A stretch of 64,000 nucleotides of DNA from Prostheceraeus crozeri (Eukaryota > Platyhelminthes > Polycladida > Euryleptidae): the NCBI GenBank assembly GCA_907163375.1, contig CAJQUW010011629.1, positions 62,001 to 126,000 of the forward strand, given 5' to 3'. The notes beneath the pieces were generated by a model. The model worked only from the letters and a program-made list of their open reading frames with translations, was not told the origin of the DNA and did no database searches. Within the stretch, counting starts at the first letter, position 1. Each line of letters opens with the position of its first letter. Below are positions 22,533 through 35,000 of the stretch, piece after piece. The position numbers were made by a program, and so were the translations under genes.

Positions 22533-23330
22533 CTTTTACTCGAAACTCTCTCGTGATAATGTGCGGCAATTCATCACACGGTATTCACAATTCCTTCGCT
22601 TCCGACTCTCAGGCGTCAACTCTCAATAATGATGTAGATATGCTTAACGACTGCTAGCTATAATTGCAACCAAAAGTTAAAGTTTTTGCTCTATAACTAG
22701 CATCAACATACTAGAAGTGTGATAGTGTCTGCTAGGTGCTCTCAAGCGCTCTCGGATGTGCTATCAGCTTCTAATGTAGCTTGTAGGCTACTTCCATCAG
22801 AAAAGGAAGAGAATACGAGTCGGGGGGGATACGTCAAACACGAGACGGGGGAAGTACCACCACTGTTCTCAGCTCTCAAGTGTGACGTAACACTCGCATC
22901 TAGCATGAAGTTTTTACAAGACGCACAATTACATTGCTCTCTGACACTCTAAGGTTTGTATCACTCTTGAGAGTTTAGATAAAATGAGAGGTTTCATTGA
23001 CGTTTGAATTAATTACGGGAACCTCTTGATTGGCCAAAAAGTCCACTCTCTGCTCTTAAGTGTCATATCACCTTAACACTTAGGGCGAGGACATCAGTTT
23101 CGCCCGCGTGAAGGTCTCGATCCGTCCTTCTTCAATTGGCAACTGAATTGTTAAAGGAGAACACAAAGACGCAGGGATGTTCAGATTGGCAAACCCAATT
23201 GCACTGCAATCCACTGTCGTGCCATTGCTTTCAAAACCGAAAATCAGGATGATCAATGTGTTATGGCAGGTAAAGCTACAAGAAGTGAAAACCTCAGACA
23301 ACCAGGGCGACCGCACAGAGACAGTGTTAG
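22533..23330. other. Single-copy stretch right of core 2
   Basis: First sequence outside the duplication. Short open frames only. A minus-strand frame at 23080-23355 (91 codons) has no initiator context or match I recognise. Confidence 0.4.
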
Positions 23331-23446
23331 ATAGTGAGTTGTTAGTGACAAGCAAATTTCAATGGGTGAATAGTGCTGTTATGCTAGCAAATCTCTGACA
23401 GTGAGATTCACCTATTGAAATAACATTGTCACTAACAACCCACTAT
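23331..23446. repeat. 116-nt imperfect hairpin
   Basis: Arms share ATAGTGRGTTGTTAGTGACA and ATTTCAATRGGTGAAT in inverse orientation around a loop of about 35 nt. It lies just left of the inverted-repeat element starting at 23469. It may be a miniature element; no target duplication was identified. Confidence 0.7.
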
Positions 23447-23819
23447 GTAACACCGCATCTCTGCCGTGCAATGACAAAGTGACTTAAGTGCAATGATGTC
23501 AACTTTTCAGGAGAAGCAAAAAACGTTTTTGTTCGCTAATTATGTGTACTTTAATGATCATTTTTTTTGCAAAAGCCAAATAGCATATTTGAGTTGAATA
23601 CAATAATTTCCTTTATATTAGTTAAGCGGTGGTTGCCATTGTCAACGAGGAAAAGTCACCAAGTCATTTTATCATTGTACCTTATATATATATATGTGTT
23701 ATTGGACTTACAATGACAAAAAGGCGTAAGTGTATTTAAGTCGTTCTGTCATTGTGTATTTATTAACAAAAAGACTATAAACAATGACAAAGTGATTTAA
23801 TTATATATTAATTGTAATT

Positions 23820-24175
23820 CTGATTAAATCTTCTGAGTATAAACCATTACCAGGTTTGATTAATGACCTGAGAACCTACCTGTAACCATCGCTTCTGCAC
23901 AGACCGCACTCTAGATGCTAGGCCCGGTCATCACTGAATTTAGAATTGAATGAATTATGGTTGAATCTTTTAAGTGTCAACCCTTACCAGGACTGACTAA
24001 GAACTTGTGAACCTAACTATAACTACCGGTTGTGCACAGACCACCCATCAGATTCTAGACCACCCTCTAGATGCTAGGCCAGGTCATCACTGAATTTCGA
24101 ATTGAATGAATTCTGATTGAATCTTTTAAGCGTAAATCCTTACTAGGACTGACTAAGGACCTGCGTAGGCCCCCT
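23820..24175. repeat. Degenerate tandem repeat of about 140-155 bp
   Basis: Two and a half units, each with TTGAATCTTTTAAG, CCTTACCAGGACTGACTAAG and, in the first two, a CTAGATGCTAGGCC...GGTCATCACTGAATTT segment. Lies between the left end of the 5-kb element and its gene. Confidence 0.75.
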
Positions 24176-24755
24176 ACCTACAATTCATAAGCTTACAAAT
24201 TCCAGACATTGTAAAATAAACATTTTGATTTAGGCAATCTGGCCTGATTCATCGATGTAGTTGTATGCCCCCTATAGGTCAAAGCTGCTTGTTGGACTAA
24301 AAGCAACAAAATCAATAAACTTAGAAGAGCTTCTTGTACAGGAAGGTCGCAGTACTTTTGTAAGATATTTTAACCTTGGATATGCCTATTCTAACTTATG
24401 CTTAGGAATAGGGGAATGTAGCCTTGAAATTTGTTTATAGTAGGCCTATATGCAAATTTTACTCGGTTACTCATCATCAAATATCATGAAATTTCGCCTT
24501 CAAAAATCGGTCCTGGGCTGCCATACTGATCGTAATGTTGAGCTGGGCAAAGGCCATCTCTCCTCCGTCGATCTCGACAATCATTCGAGGCCTAAACTGA
24601 GTATGTACTTTGTACCCCATAAACAAGAGCTTATCATATACATGTAAATGAAAAATCACATTGTGGTAACGGTACTTGAATTCAATTTTCACAAATCAAG
24701 AAGTTTTACTGAACTCTGGAAAGTAAATCAACACTGTCAGCTGATTTTGGCATGT

Positions 24756-27700
24756 TCATCCATGTATGTCGATGGTGCGGAGGCATATGTGGCAGAAGCT
24801 TGGTGATAATTTCTTTGATTTTGATATTCCTCGTGGTGCCATCCTTCTGTCAACTACCGCGTGAACGTCAAAGTTGTTTTTCAGGATACCATCGAATGGA
24901 ATGTAGTCTCGCTCAAACCTGAATTTGAATAACATTGCCTGAGTGTCTCTTCGAAACATGACGCTTACTACTTGCGATAAGAAGGGGCGATTGTCACCCA
25001 ATTTCCTCAACTTGTGTTGTGAAACTCCATCTTCGAAGTCGAAGAAATCAGTAAATTGCAGAGTTCTTCCTACAACACGTTTGGTTGCTATTAGTTCTCT
25101 GAACTCCTCAACATCGTAAATACACGGATGTTTGTTAAGCTTTTTCCCAGCTTTTCCGTGTTCTGAGTCAGCACTCATGAAGGTGTGTCCAGTTTCAAGG
25201 TACTTGATCTCAATTGTTTCTGCCACTATATCTTGACGGTTAATCAGTTGCACTAATGATGAAAACAATAACCAGTTCTTGTTCTGCGCCGCACAATTAT
25301 CCACCCAAAAAATGAAGCTCTTATCGTTGCGGTGTTGAAGAACGAAGTTATGGAATGTGCTTGCAATGTTCGCAGCTGATCGTCCCGCTAAAGCCTCATC
25401 CCAACAATAGGCCAAACCTGTTGTGACACTGCTGCTAGTCAGTGGACTGAAAGTTTCGTTGAATGTCACAACTCGTGAAGTGAATAATGAAAATTCAGGG
25501 GAAGTTTCGGCAACAAAAACACTTTCATCAGATCAGCTGATACGATAACTGTTCTGTCCTCCCGAGGTCTCTCTGAATCTCTCTTGTAAGCCTTTTTGGC
25601 TTCTTGGTAAGCTTCGCTATGACGTTTGTAGGACAAGCATTCAGGACAATCAATTTCCAAAGTTCTATGAACAGCCGTATGGTACTTTTGAGCAGTGCAA
25701 ACTTCACATTCTTTATTTCCTAAATTTGTAAAAGTAATTCCTGCTTCAGCTACAGCCTTCCGGTATGATTCGTACGATACGAAGTCGTGTGTTTCTACAA
25801 AGTCATCATGCATCATTTTTATCGTGATCTCTGCAGGTAGGTACCTTCTGTTTGGGGTATGTTCTCGACGATAGTGACTAATTTGGGGGTGGAAGCTTTC
25901 TATGTGTATAGAGATACGCTCCTTCTGTGCCTCTGTGAAAGCATGAGCTGGTGTGTGTCTACCTCTTTGATCAATCTTCTTTTGACTAATGTTTCCTCCG
26001 AACAAACTTCAAATCACACGGTTTGAGCTGCCACTGAATCCTAATGTTGCCAAGAACATTTTCTGACATACTTGTAATCGACCTTCGGTTTCAGTTGTAA
26101 GGAAGAATTTCATGGTGGTCGTTCGTTCCTTAGTGGAGGTTCGGTTAGATTCTGTTAGGCGTCGAGATGGCTGTTCACGACTTATTAGACCTTTCAGAAG
26201 GACTCTTCTTGATTCAAATGTTTCCAACCAGTAATTTTCATGAAAGTCACGTCGATCTTCTTGCGAAATCTTTTCATAGCATTTGATTCTGCAAGAACAC
26301 GGAGAAAGCATAGGATGTTGTTTCTTGTCTCTTGATCGACGTTCACATTCATTTAATCTTGGATTCCTCTTCAAAAGCTTTCCTCTCTTCATTAAACCTT
26401 CTCTTTCCAGTTCATCGAGGAAGTCATTGGCAATTCCTCTTGCCTCTTGGTCTTGGGTAAGATCATCACTTTCCATCACAGGATCTGGATTACTGTCAAT
26501 GGAGGAATCAGAATAGGGCACAAGTCGTGAAGAAGTGAAAAGGACTGGCTGAGGTTGACCCTCTTGTTGGTAGACTGTCTGAGGCTGGCCGTCTTGTTGG
26601 ACGACTTGCTGAGGCTGACCGTCTGATTGGTTAACTTGCTAAGGCTGACCGTCTTGTTGGTAGACTGTCTGAGGCTGGCCGTCTTGCTGGACGACTTGCT
26701 GAGGCTGGCCGTCTGATTGGTCAACTTGCTGAGGCTGGCCGTCTGGTAGGTCGACTTGGTGAGGCTGACCATCTTGTTGGACGACTTGCTGAGGCTGGCC
26801 GTCTGATTGGTCAACTTTCTGAGACTGACCGTCTTGTTGGTCAGGTAGCGCGTTCACCCAAGCCTTTGAGAAATAAAGAGAAGAAATTCGCCTTCTTTTT
26901 GGTTCTGCTGTTAGACCTTCCGCCAGGATCTCAAGGGACGTTGTTCGTATATTCCTCTTTTCTGCAAAAAAGGGGATTACATTTACTTTTGTAGCTGACT
27001 AAAAATTGAATTATTACATTAAGGTTTATTGCACTGTAATAACTGTATAAAATTTGATGTAAATGAACAGTTCATAATCTGACACATGTTTATGTTTTGT
27101 ATACCATGTACGTAGTCGACAGACCTGAGTTTATTAGCATGGTGATTTTAAAAATTTGGGCATAGGTCCGGTCTTCTTGTCAGGGATGCCAACCCCTGGG
27201 ATCTACTTCATCCATGTGGAAGAAGGCCAATTCAAATGTAGCTGAAAATTATAAGTTTATAGCATGGTGATTTTAAAAATTTTGGCATAAATCTAGTCTT
27301 CCTTTCAGGGATGACAACCTCATGTTTCTTGTACAACCAAGTGATTTGATTGCCTATTTATTTTACCAGGAAAATGGAACCCAGATTAGATTTTCCGATC
27401 AGAAACTGTACACCGTAGCACCAGTACATGCACCGTAGTTGAAACCAAATGCCTCGATGCATGCGTCTGCATAGTATGACTAAATGCTTTGGTGTAAATG
27501 CAAAGAAGAAGTTCACAAAACTCAACAGACTAGACATAAAGGTACCAGTAGATTTAAGCAGATATTTTTACACTGACTAAAACTGTACTTCTGTACTGGA
27601 ATCTAAATTCAATATGAAAACATAAAGATAGTGACATTACGATGCTAAAGTATGAAAGTTGGACAAAGGCAGTCAGTCCCACAAAATTTACATAAAATAA

Positions 27701-27979
27701 TGAAATTTGGAATTAGAGCCATCATTTTTATACTGTGAGAATTCTTTCAAATTTCTATTTTTAAGTAAACCGGTGAGAATTTCTTCGTAAATGTCAAAGT
27801 GATTATGATGCATGGGTCATACGACCTCCTTTCGTCCTTTTGGATGGTTCAGTACCTAGATACAATTCGGTAGATTTCAATCAATGATAAATATTTGACT
27901 CACTTCGACTTTTCTCTCCATTTGGTAGAATAGTTTTCTTTAATGCTGCGTTGAGCATTCCCCAGCCCCAACTGCTCAT
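24756..27979 (-). pseudogene. Two-exon transposase-like protein with NCAAQNKNW motif
   Basis: Exon 1 (27979-27904) encodes MSSWGWGMLNAALKKTI and ends at a GTGAGT donor; exon 2 begins at 26961 after TTTTTTGCAG and the codon phase joins exactly. Exon 2 order: basic segment (EPKRRRISS), a Gln-rich DGQPQQVVQ minisatellite, acidic stretch, a CSCRIKCYEK cysteine motif followed by RRDFHENYW, a CEVC/CPEC pair, VVTFNETFSPL, and WVDNCAAQNKNW with GHTFMSADSEH. This series marks a family common in cnidarian, insect and deuterostome genomes, perhaps the DUF7869 group; the Asp of VDNC and the GHT/S.D motif look like nuclease-fold residues. Lesions: TAG at 26639-26641 inside the repeat, TGA at 26009-26011, and a frame change near 25490. 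About 730 codons in all. Confidence 0.7.
26545..26846. repeat. 30-bp coding minisatellite (about ten units)
   Basis: Units of 30 bp encode DGQPQQV(V/D)QQ-like decapeptides on the minus strand, part of exon 2 of the transposase-like gene. Two alternating unit types (VVQQ and VDQS) suggest a 60-bp higher-order period. Because 30 is a multiple of three, copy-number changes would keep the frame. Confidence 0.92.
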
Positions 27980-28468
27980 CTTGATAATCGAAATCTGAAT
28001 TTACAATCACAAAACCGTAGCACAAACGTCAGAATGAAATCAGAATTGCATTATAAGAATTAGTTTTTCTTATTCATAATTCAAATTTATTGACTACGCA
28101 CTGAATCATGACTGAATCTGCGCATTGAATTTCGACTGAATGATGTCGCCAATACATGGATATAGAACAATAGAACTGGAAATAGTGCTTCAGTAACATT
28201 CCATATCGTTTCAGGCATAGACATCTAACTAACACCTGCCACAAAAAAGTAATGCTATATGGTAACATGCACTTAAGTCATTTTGTCATTGTTTTGTCGC
28301 ACTTCATGCTACACTTAAGTCATTTTGATTTTATATGATCTTGTTACGGCGAATTGAAATGGCCATAGGATAAACCAGTGGGTCAGAAGATGCAGACTAG
28401 TATCCTTAACAAGTTGGCGTTGTTAGTGTGATTTTGACAAAAATTGCACTTAAGTCATTTTGTCATTC

Positions 28469-29242
28469 TGTTAAATACACAGGACGTGGTGAATTTGAAA
28501 CTAGCATAGTGGAAGCGTTGTTAATAAATGATAAAACTCCTAAATTAAATCAAACCTTTGTCATAATGATAAATCCGTTTTCTTAAAAGTATTCGAATGA
28601 TTGTTTTTGATAATTGCTATTGTTTTCCTTGAATCGTTGTTTGTCATTGTCAGCGTATGAGCTTATTCTGTAAATTTATTATGCTAACTGAACTATAATA
28701 ATTAAATTAATTAAACGATGACTAATGGAATACATAGTTGCAGATGCAGCAAGTTCTCTTTTAAGTACTTTAATGCCTTAATAGTCATGGTTCATATTTC
28801 TTGTTAAGCTGGAGGCATTCCTCGAGCTCGTTTATGGAAGGAAAACGTTCTTATTAGTGTTGCGCCTCAGGAAAACGATTTTAAAGAGCAGCCAGCATTT
28901 CAAGACCTCAGTGTCTACCGATATGACACGTGCGACAACAGGTTTGATTTGCAGTTTTTCTTTGCGTTTGTCTATTATTAATGAATTGATAGGGATAGTT
29001 TTTTTCGAAATCGAGTTTGCTGTTTTTGAAATGTTTTGATAGTCTCTATAACTGTCGATATTTCGACATCTATGTTCGTTGCTTGCAGATGCTGATATGC
29101 ATGTATGTATTAAATGTCTATGAAATGCAGTTATAGCCTTATTGAATTGTATGTTGTATCCAGCTTCTATCGCTGTACTGTGAATTTCAAATTCTGGTGA
29201 CAGTTAAATGGACAGTTTACCAGCAAGGTATTTTTGTCTCTA
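28469..29242. other. Intergenic stretch
   Basis: AT-rich; no gene, RNA or repeat end recognised. Confidence 0.5.
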
Positions 29243-30256
29243 CACTGTAAATCGCTGCATACGAAAATTACATACAAACATATACCAAAATTACATACAA
29301 TTTGAAACTAAAATCTGATACGAGATTCTGGTATGTCTACAGAGATCTGGTATGTTTTTCATACCACATCTCACTTACTTTAGTATGTGATTGGTATGTA
29401 GCGATACGAACTATTCCATCTGTGATTGGCTGTTTTACACTGAAATACGAATTGTTGGTATGTTTTATATACGAGACCCGATGGAAATTCATCCTTATTC
29501 GCATGCCTCTGGTATCCATTTGGTTTGTGCAGCTTTAAGTTACATAGCAAAAAAATGTATGTATTACATATTAATGTCAAATAACTTTTTTCGGTAATAC
29601 AAGTGGTGAATATTTTTTGTTTGATAGGGTGATATTTGAGTACATTATATTTATTGTGAATTTCGTGCTCCACGAATATGTCGTCGGTGCTACTTGTCTG
29701 GCAACATTAACAGGACGTTTATTTAACTCTAGTTATGACCCAAGTCGATAAACATCATTTCATTTAAACGATATCTTTAGTGAAATCATGTTGACATATA
29801 TATCTCAAACATGACTATTTCTGCGTTCATGAATTACAGTATAATGTGTTTTTATTTCTGATTGATAATATGCTTAATTTCAAAATTACATAATGCATAA
29901 TTGTTGATTGTTGACATCTTATTGATTATTCATGAAATACCTTAGACTTACGTGTATTAAAATCGAATTCAGTATTGTAAGTTTGACTCTTGAATGTCAT
30001 TATCTCACTACTTACAGAACAGTAGTAACATAAGTGTGATCTTTATTGACAAAAGGCCTGAAATCAACATTCTTTGGACATGATTTATGCTTTCTTTTAA
30101 CATTGTGCTAGTATGGCTTTAGTATGTAAAGCATACCACATTTGAAATAACATACGAAAAGCATACAAATATATACCAAGAGAATACAGAAATATACCAA
30201 AAAAATATTTTGGTATACATCCTTCGTATGTGATTGGTATTGAACAATTTACAGTG
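29243..30256. mobile_element. 1-kb CACTG-ended element with GTATG-rich subtermini
   Basis: Left end CACTGTAAATCG, right end the inverse of CACTGTAAATTG, flanked by TA on both sides (29241-29242, 30257-30258). Inside both ends are many GGTATGT / ACATACC words, including GTATGTGATTGGTAT on each side. No transposase frame, so non-autonomous; the superfamily is uncertain. Confidence 0.7.
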
Positions 30257-31296
30257 TAGACAACAACGAATCTACGTTCTACCATATAAAAAGCACAAAT
30301 CAACGCCCAATTTCGTACATAAGCCACTATTAATCAGTCTCATATTGAAAATTGTAATCAACTACAATTTCTGATGAGTCACTTGTAATTATAATCAATT
30401 ACTTTTCTAGCCATGTAATTGGGAAGTAATTGCGCCTAGCCTACTTTGCAATCAGCACTGTCAAATATTCATTCAACATGCAGTGCAAATTCCTTTATTC
30501 TCCTCGTCGATAGTGCGCTAAAATAACTGCTAATAATACATTGCAATGTTATATCTTCATTTTTATTCCTTTTGGGGTCTAATGCAATAAGGCGCAAATT
30601 ATATTATTTTTCCTAGTTAAACCGAATAGCTGCTGATACATAAAATAAGTTGAAACGCTAAAATAACTTGAGATTCTTACATCTGTGTAAAAGTTGATTC
30701 ATCACGGTGTTTCAAGCATTTTATTTTGGCATTCTTGCAAATTTTAGGGCAGCATCTCGGCCATTCAGTACATCATCATTGCCAAGTATTTAGGATTCAT
30801 ATGACGGCATTGTAACAGTTGGCGCCTTTTGAAATTTAGATGTGTGATTTCTTTTTATTTTAAATTCAACTCAACCAGCATCCTTCCAAAAAGTATGGAA
30901 TGTCTACTCAACTTTCTAAGTCTATGAGGTCAAATGAATTTTGTTACTTTATATAAGCCCAAATGTATTGGAATCTTCTGACAATCAATGCCAAGTTATC
31001 TGTAATTGTGTAAAAGAATGCGGAGTCCCTTTACTGAATTTAATGGATTGAGATAACTTCCATGATAGGGATTATAATTTTAACACCACATATAGTTAAG
31101 CAATAAGCACATTTTTCAGATACCAACCAATGATAAACCCTCAAGATAGCTGAAGAGATATCTCATTATTATTTGTACATGCCAATAAATAGAGATTAAC
31201 CTTGTCATCGCTGTGGTAACTTGACAACTTATAATGCTCTGTCGTTGCGTAGAGATCTCATAATTGTTCTATTTCAAAAATACCCTAATAGAAAGA
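30257..31296. other. Upstream region of the PAN/lectin gene
   Basis: No repeat end or RNA gene seen. Presumably contains the promoter of the gene starting at 31297; no TATA box in a convincing place was identified. Confidence 0.4.
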
Positions 31297-32076
31297 ATGA
31301 CATTGACAAATATTTTCAAACTTGGCTTCATATTACAAATTTCAACTTCTTGCGTTGTTGCTTTATCTGTGATTTATAATTATCAATATTCCATTGTGCA
31401 GAAGAATGTGAAATGTTTACAGACGAAAGAAGCATCTAAAGACTCGTCCAGTGTATCTTGTTCTAAGCATTGTTTCTCCCTGAACTGCCATGGGTTTTTA
31501 TGGAATAGAGAAACGAGACAATGCTGGCTTCTTCATCAATCTCTGTCATCTCGAACAACATCAGGACAGTGTCGATACTATCAAAAGACTGCTGCTACAA
31601 ATAATAAATGTCCCTCAACTTATGACATAATCTTGCCATCTATCCCTGGTCGTGTATTTAGGTTGGGGAAAACAAGAAAATATCAAGGTAGGTCCATTCT
31701 ATTTTGTAAACAGTCTGGCGGTTCCTTGGCTGAATTGAACAAGGGGAATAGTTTTTCCGAAATGATAGCGCATTTGCAGCCCATCTTTAGCAAGTCAACA
31801 AAATTGGCAAAATGTGACAGGTTTTCAAACATCAATATCCAATGCAAATTTGTAATTGGGTTGGAAGCAATGTCTGGTGGAGTATTTCGGTGGAATCATT
31901 CTAAAATAGAGCTGAGTTCATCTGACATGTCCATGCAGTTTCCTTCTATAAGTTATCCTAATAAATGGCTGACACTAGCACTGCTCTTTCACTCTAATGG
32001 AAGACTTCGTAGTAAGCTAATCAAAATTGATACTACATCTCTACGACATCCCCTGTGTCAGTGTCAACTCGAATAA
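31297..32076 (+). CDS. PAN/apple-like plus C-type lectin-like protein
   Basis: 259 codons in one exon, start chosen at the first ATG (MTLTNIFKL). Residues about 8-28 are hydrophobic (signal peptide or type II anchor). Residues 40-92 carry six cysteines in a PAN/apple-like pattern (CLQT, SCSKHCFSLNC, GFLWNRETRQCWL, GQC). From C105 a C-type lectin-like fold follows: GRVFRLGKTRKYQGRSILF, GGSLAEL, CKFVIGLEAMSGGVFRW (about 184-199) and the final HPLCQC. The EPN/QPD and WND calcium-sugar motifs are not seen, so classic calcium-dependent sugar binding is doubtful. Likely acts outside the cell in recognition or adhesion. No relation to the surrounding mobile elements; the only candidate host gene here. 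A larger multi-exon gene cannot be excluded. Confidence 0.72.
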   Translation: MTLTNIFKLGFILQISTSCVVALSVIYNYQYSIVQKNVKCLQTKEASKDSSSVSCSKHCFSLNCHGFLWNRETRQCWLLHQSLSSRTTSGQCRYYQKTAATNNKCPSTYDIILPSIPGRVFRLGKTRKYQGRSILFCKQSGGSLAELNKGNSFSEMIAHLQPIFSKSTKLAKCDRFSNINIQCKFVIGLEAMSGGVFRWNHSKIELSSSDMSMQFPSISYPNKWLTLALLFHSNGRLRSKLIKIDTTSLRHPLCQCQLE

Positions 32077-35000
32077 ATGCAGCTTTGATGCGCATGGGTC
32101 AGAATCGAGGATCATCGTGCGTCTGAAACAATTTTTCATGGACGAAAAATGGCCATTTCCAATTTTTGGTTCCATATACATACTTCGCATGACCAGAGAA
32201 ACCAAATTATGTTATCTAACATATATTTGACCGAAATATTTTCGAGATAATGAGTCTTTTTCGAAATTCAATTTTGAATTTCAGAAGTGCGAAGTGGCCA
32301 TTTCTTTTTTTTATTTTAAAACATTCCTTACAATTGTATGAAACCTAGATAGACAAGTTAAGCAAATTTTATCGACAGCTTTCCAAGATAGAGCTTAAAA
32401 CTAAAAATTCAAATTTAATTTCTGAATTTTTAAATGTGCGATTGCTAAATTTTGATTCCTCTTTTGAAACATTTCCAGTAGTATTCTGATGTAGAAAAGT
32501 CCAAGTTTTAAAAATTTCATCGATGTCTTTCCAAGATTGAGAATAAAATTTGGAATCTGAAGCAAGACTTTTTCTTTTAAACAAGACTTCATCATTTACT
32601 TTCTGATAACGATAATGATACATTTGCCATAGCGTGGAGATGATGATGACGTTAATTAATGTGCTACAATGTGCTCATGAAAGAGACAAATCTGATGCCC
32701 ATGAGAGGCAACAAGAGCACGCAACAGTGAAGAAATAAAGTGAACAAGTCAAGCAGTGAAAAGCATGAAAAGCATTTTATTTATGATCAGTTCAGTAAAC
32801 AGGACAACTTTCACAGTTGTAGCTGATAACTGTAAGCTTAGAAGTATGCCCAATGAAATTTGACAAGGTAACCAACAGTTTAAATGGTTGGAATCATCAA
32901 GTTTTGATTTCAAATATTTTTTAGTATGTGATGTCAGATATTTGGCCTACATAAGTAATATGCAGCAAACAACATTTAGGCCTATAGTGCTCACAGCAAT
33001 GGTTATAAATGTGTCGTTGCATCTTGCATAAAGTTTAGATATAGCACAAAAAAATAATCCCAATCTTCTTTCTTGCTGTGAGAGAAACAAGATATCGAGA
33101 GTGACAAGATATCCTTTATGTATACCTGGTGACATTATATTAAATCTTTTTTCAATTTGCCACCACGTTATTTTGTCACCCATGTTTAAGAATGTCGCTA
33201 CTTTCAGTCAAAATTCCAGTCATTTATTCCTGTGAGAGACAGAAGCAATTAAAAAAATAAGACCTTCCAGGAATGGGCATTATGAACCTTAACCGCCTAA
33301 ATTATTCGTATCTTGAAAATGTCAATCTTCAGGCTTTTGGAAGGAGAAAAAATAGGATACACAGGGACTATCTTGAGACTTGCCTACTCAATTTCTTCTC
33401 ACTTCGGTAGGTTGCAATGTCAGAATAACAATATAATAAAAACCATCTCCATTATTAAGACTTTTGAAGAAGTTTATGTAAAATGGATCAAATGATCAAG
33501 TATCTTGAGAAACGATGTTTCGCCATACGTTAACGGCAGAATTTTCAAAGCTGATCGGTAGCAATAATTAAGTAGCTATCATATTCATTTCAGTCTTTGA
33601 CGAATGGTGGGTTTCAATATTTAAACATTAACTCAAATAGATGTTGTGCACAGCTGTTTACTTTCTTCAAAAGTGTACACAGCGCTTTATACACAATAGC
33701 CTGATCGTATTCATAGTGACTTGAAATTCATGGCGACAAATTTGAGAAAAATTATCCACAAAAGTAAACACAGACACTGAATAATTTGTTCTTGAAACAG
33801 AAAGCAATCATTGCAGTTTAGAGTCAATCATTTGAGCTTTGACATATTACTGCAACCTTGCTCTCAAAACTGAAATTCACAATGATTGACAATGCATTTG
33901 AACAGCACTTCAGATGTGTCATACGCTTATACAACATTTTGTTGCGGATGCAGACTAGCCTTGCTTCCTTTAGCCCGCTAAAGGCCACTGAATATTTGGA
34001 CGGTTCACAGAACTCGATAATTTCTCAAGTTTTCGCTTAATTGAACATTTAATTCTTATTTACAACGTAATTAGGGTTTAAAGAGGGGATCATGTGCTTC
34101 GATGTTTTCAGACAAAGAGAAAAAAGCTTTGCTTTATTTCTTAATAGTGTGGTGTTGCCCCATTTCTTTTCAGCGGCGTGACATATAGCACCTCTATAAT
34201 GTCGATGCTATTTAGAAGTTAACTTTCTAGCGCGTGCTTGCAAAATACTTACATTTGCTGGTATCGACTGCATGGGCCATAATGGATAATTCCATTTGGT
34301 CGTACGTTACATTTTGCAACATATTTCTGTGCATAGGCCTATATTTTGATAGAAGAAAGATATTTATCAGCAGCTGTTACCATGCACCTTCAAAACTATT
34401 GCAGCAAATACGTGCAGACTTGACTCTTTCAGATATTTATTTTTCATGGAGAAAAATCTGTTCAAAGCCTCCGTTATATTGTGCAGGGTATCATTCCAAC
34501 ACTATCCCTGAATTTATCAATAGCATCACAAAAAAGCATTGGTCACATTCCCAACAAATATGTGAATATACATGCATTACTTTGCATTATTCAACATCAT
34601 GTTAACTTAAGTGTACATCAGTAGTAACTATAGGAGCATTCCAAGTATGCCTATTTCTCAACCTTACACATCTGCAATATAGCATTTAGAAAATGTTCTC
34701 ATGCATGGGTAGCACCCCAGCAGCATTGATGGATTCTTTGAGAATTTCTGAACATGTTACGGACGAAATTCACACAGATTCCAAAATCAAATTTCGAACT
34801 TTTAATTTTAAGGAAGCTTATCCGCAAGCATCCGCAGCCGGCCTCAGCTTTGAGTTTCCTCACTGAACCGTCGCATAACACCGTCTGCTAGTCCTTGTAT
34901 ATTACATGGATATCCTTACATCATCACGGCAATCGAATTTTATTACCTCTTCCTTGTAAACATATGTATGTTGATACATATTATTCATGGACGATGGAAA

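Larger units (their letters stand above)
23469..28468 (-). mobile_element. 5-kb inverted-repeat element carrying an NCxxQNKNW-family gene
   Basis: The word AATGACAAARTGACTTAAGT with GCAAT after it is found near the left end (23470) and inverted at the right end (to 28467). Further copies lie just inside: 23712 and 23784 on the left, and 28268-28292 and 28312 on the right, inverted. Such repeated subterminal words on both sides are typical of CACTA/hAT-like cut-and-paste elements. The gene inside is on the minus strand. No target duplication was resolved, so the exact ends are uncertain. Confidence 0.6.

Noticed and set aside
23080-23355. 91-codon minus-strand frame resembling a small secreted protein
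   Set aside because: No ATG in a good context, no second exon, and it runs into the hairpin at 23331.
34234-34605. 123-codon plus-strand frame
   Set aside because: Non-ATG start and no recognisable motif; length is within chance for this AT-rich stretch.
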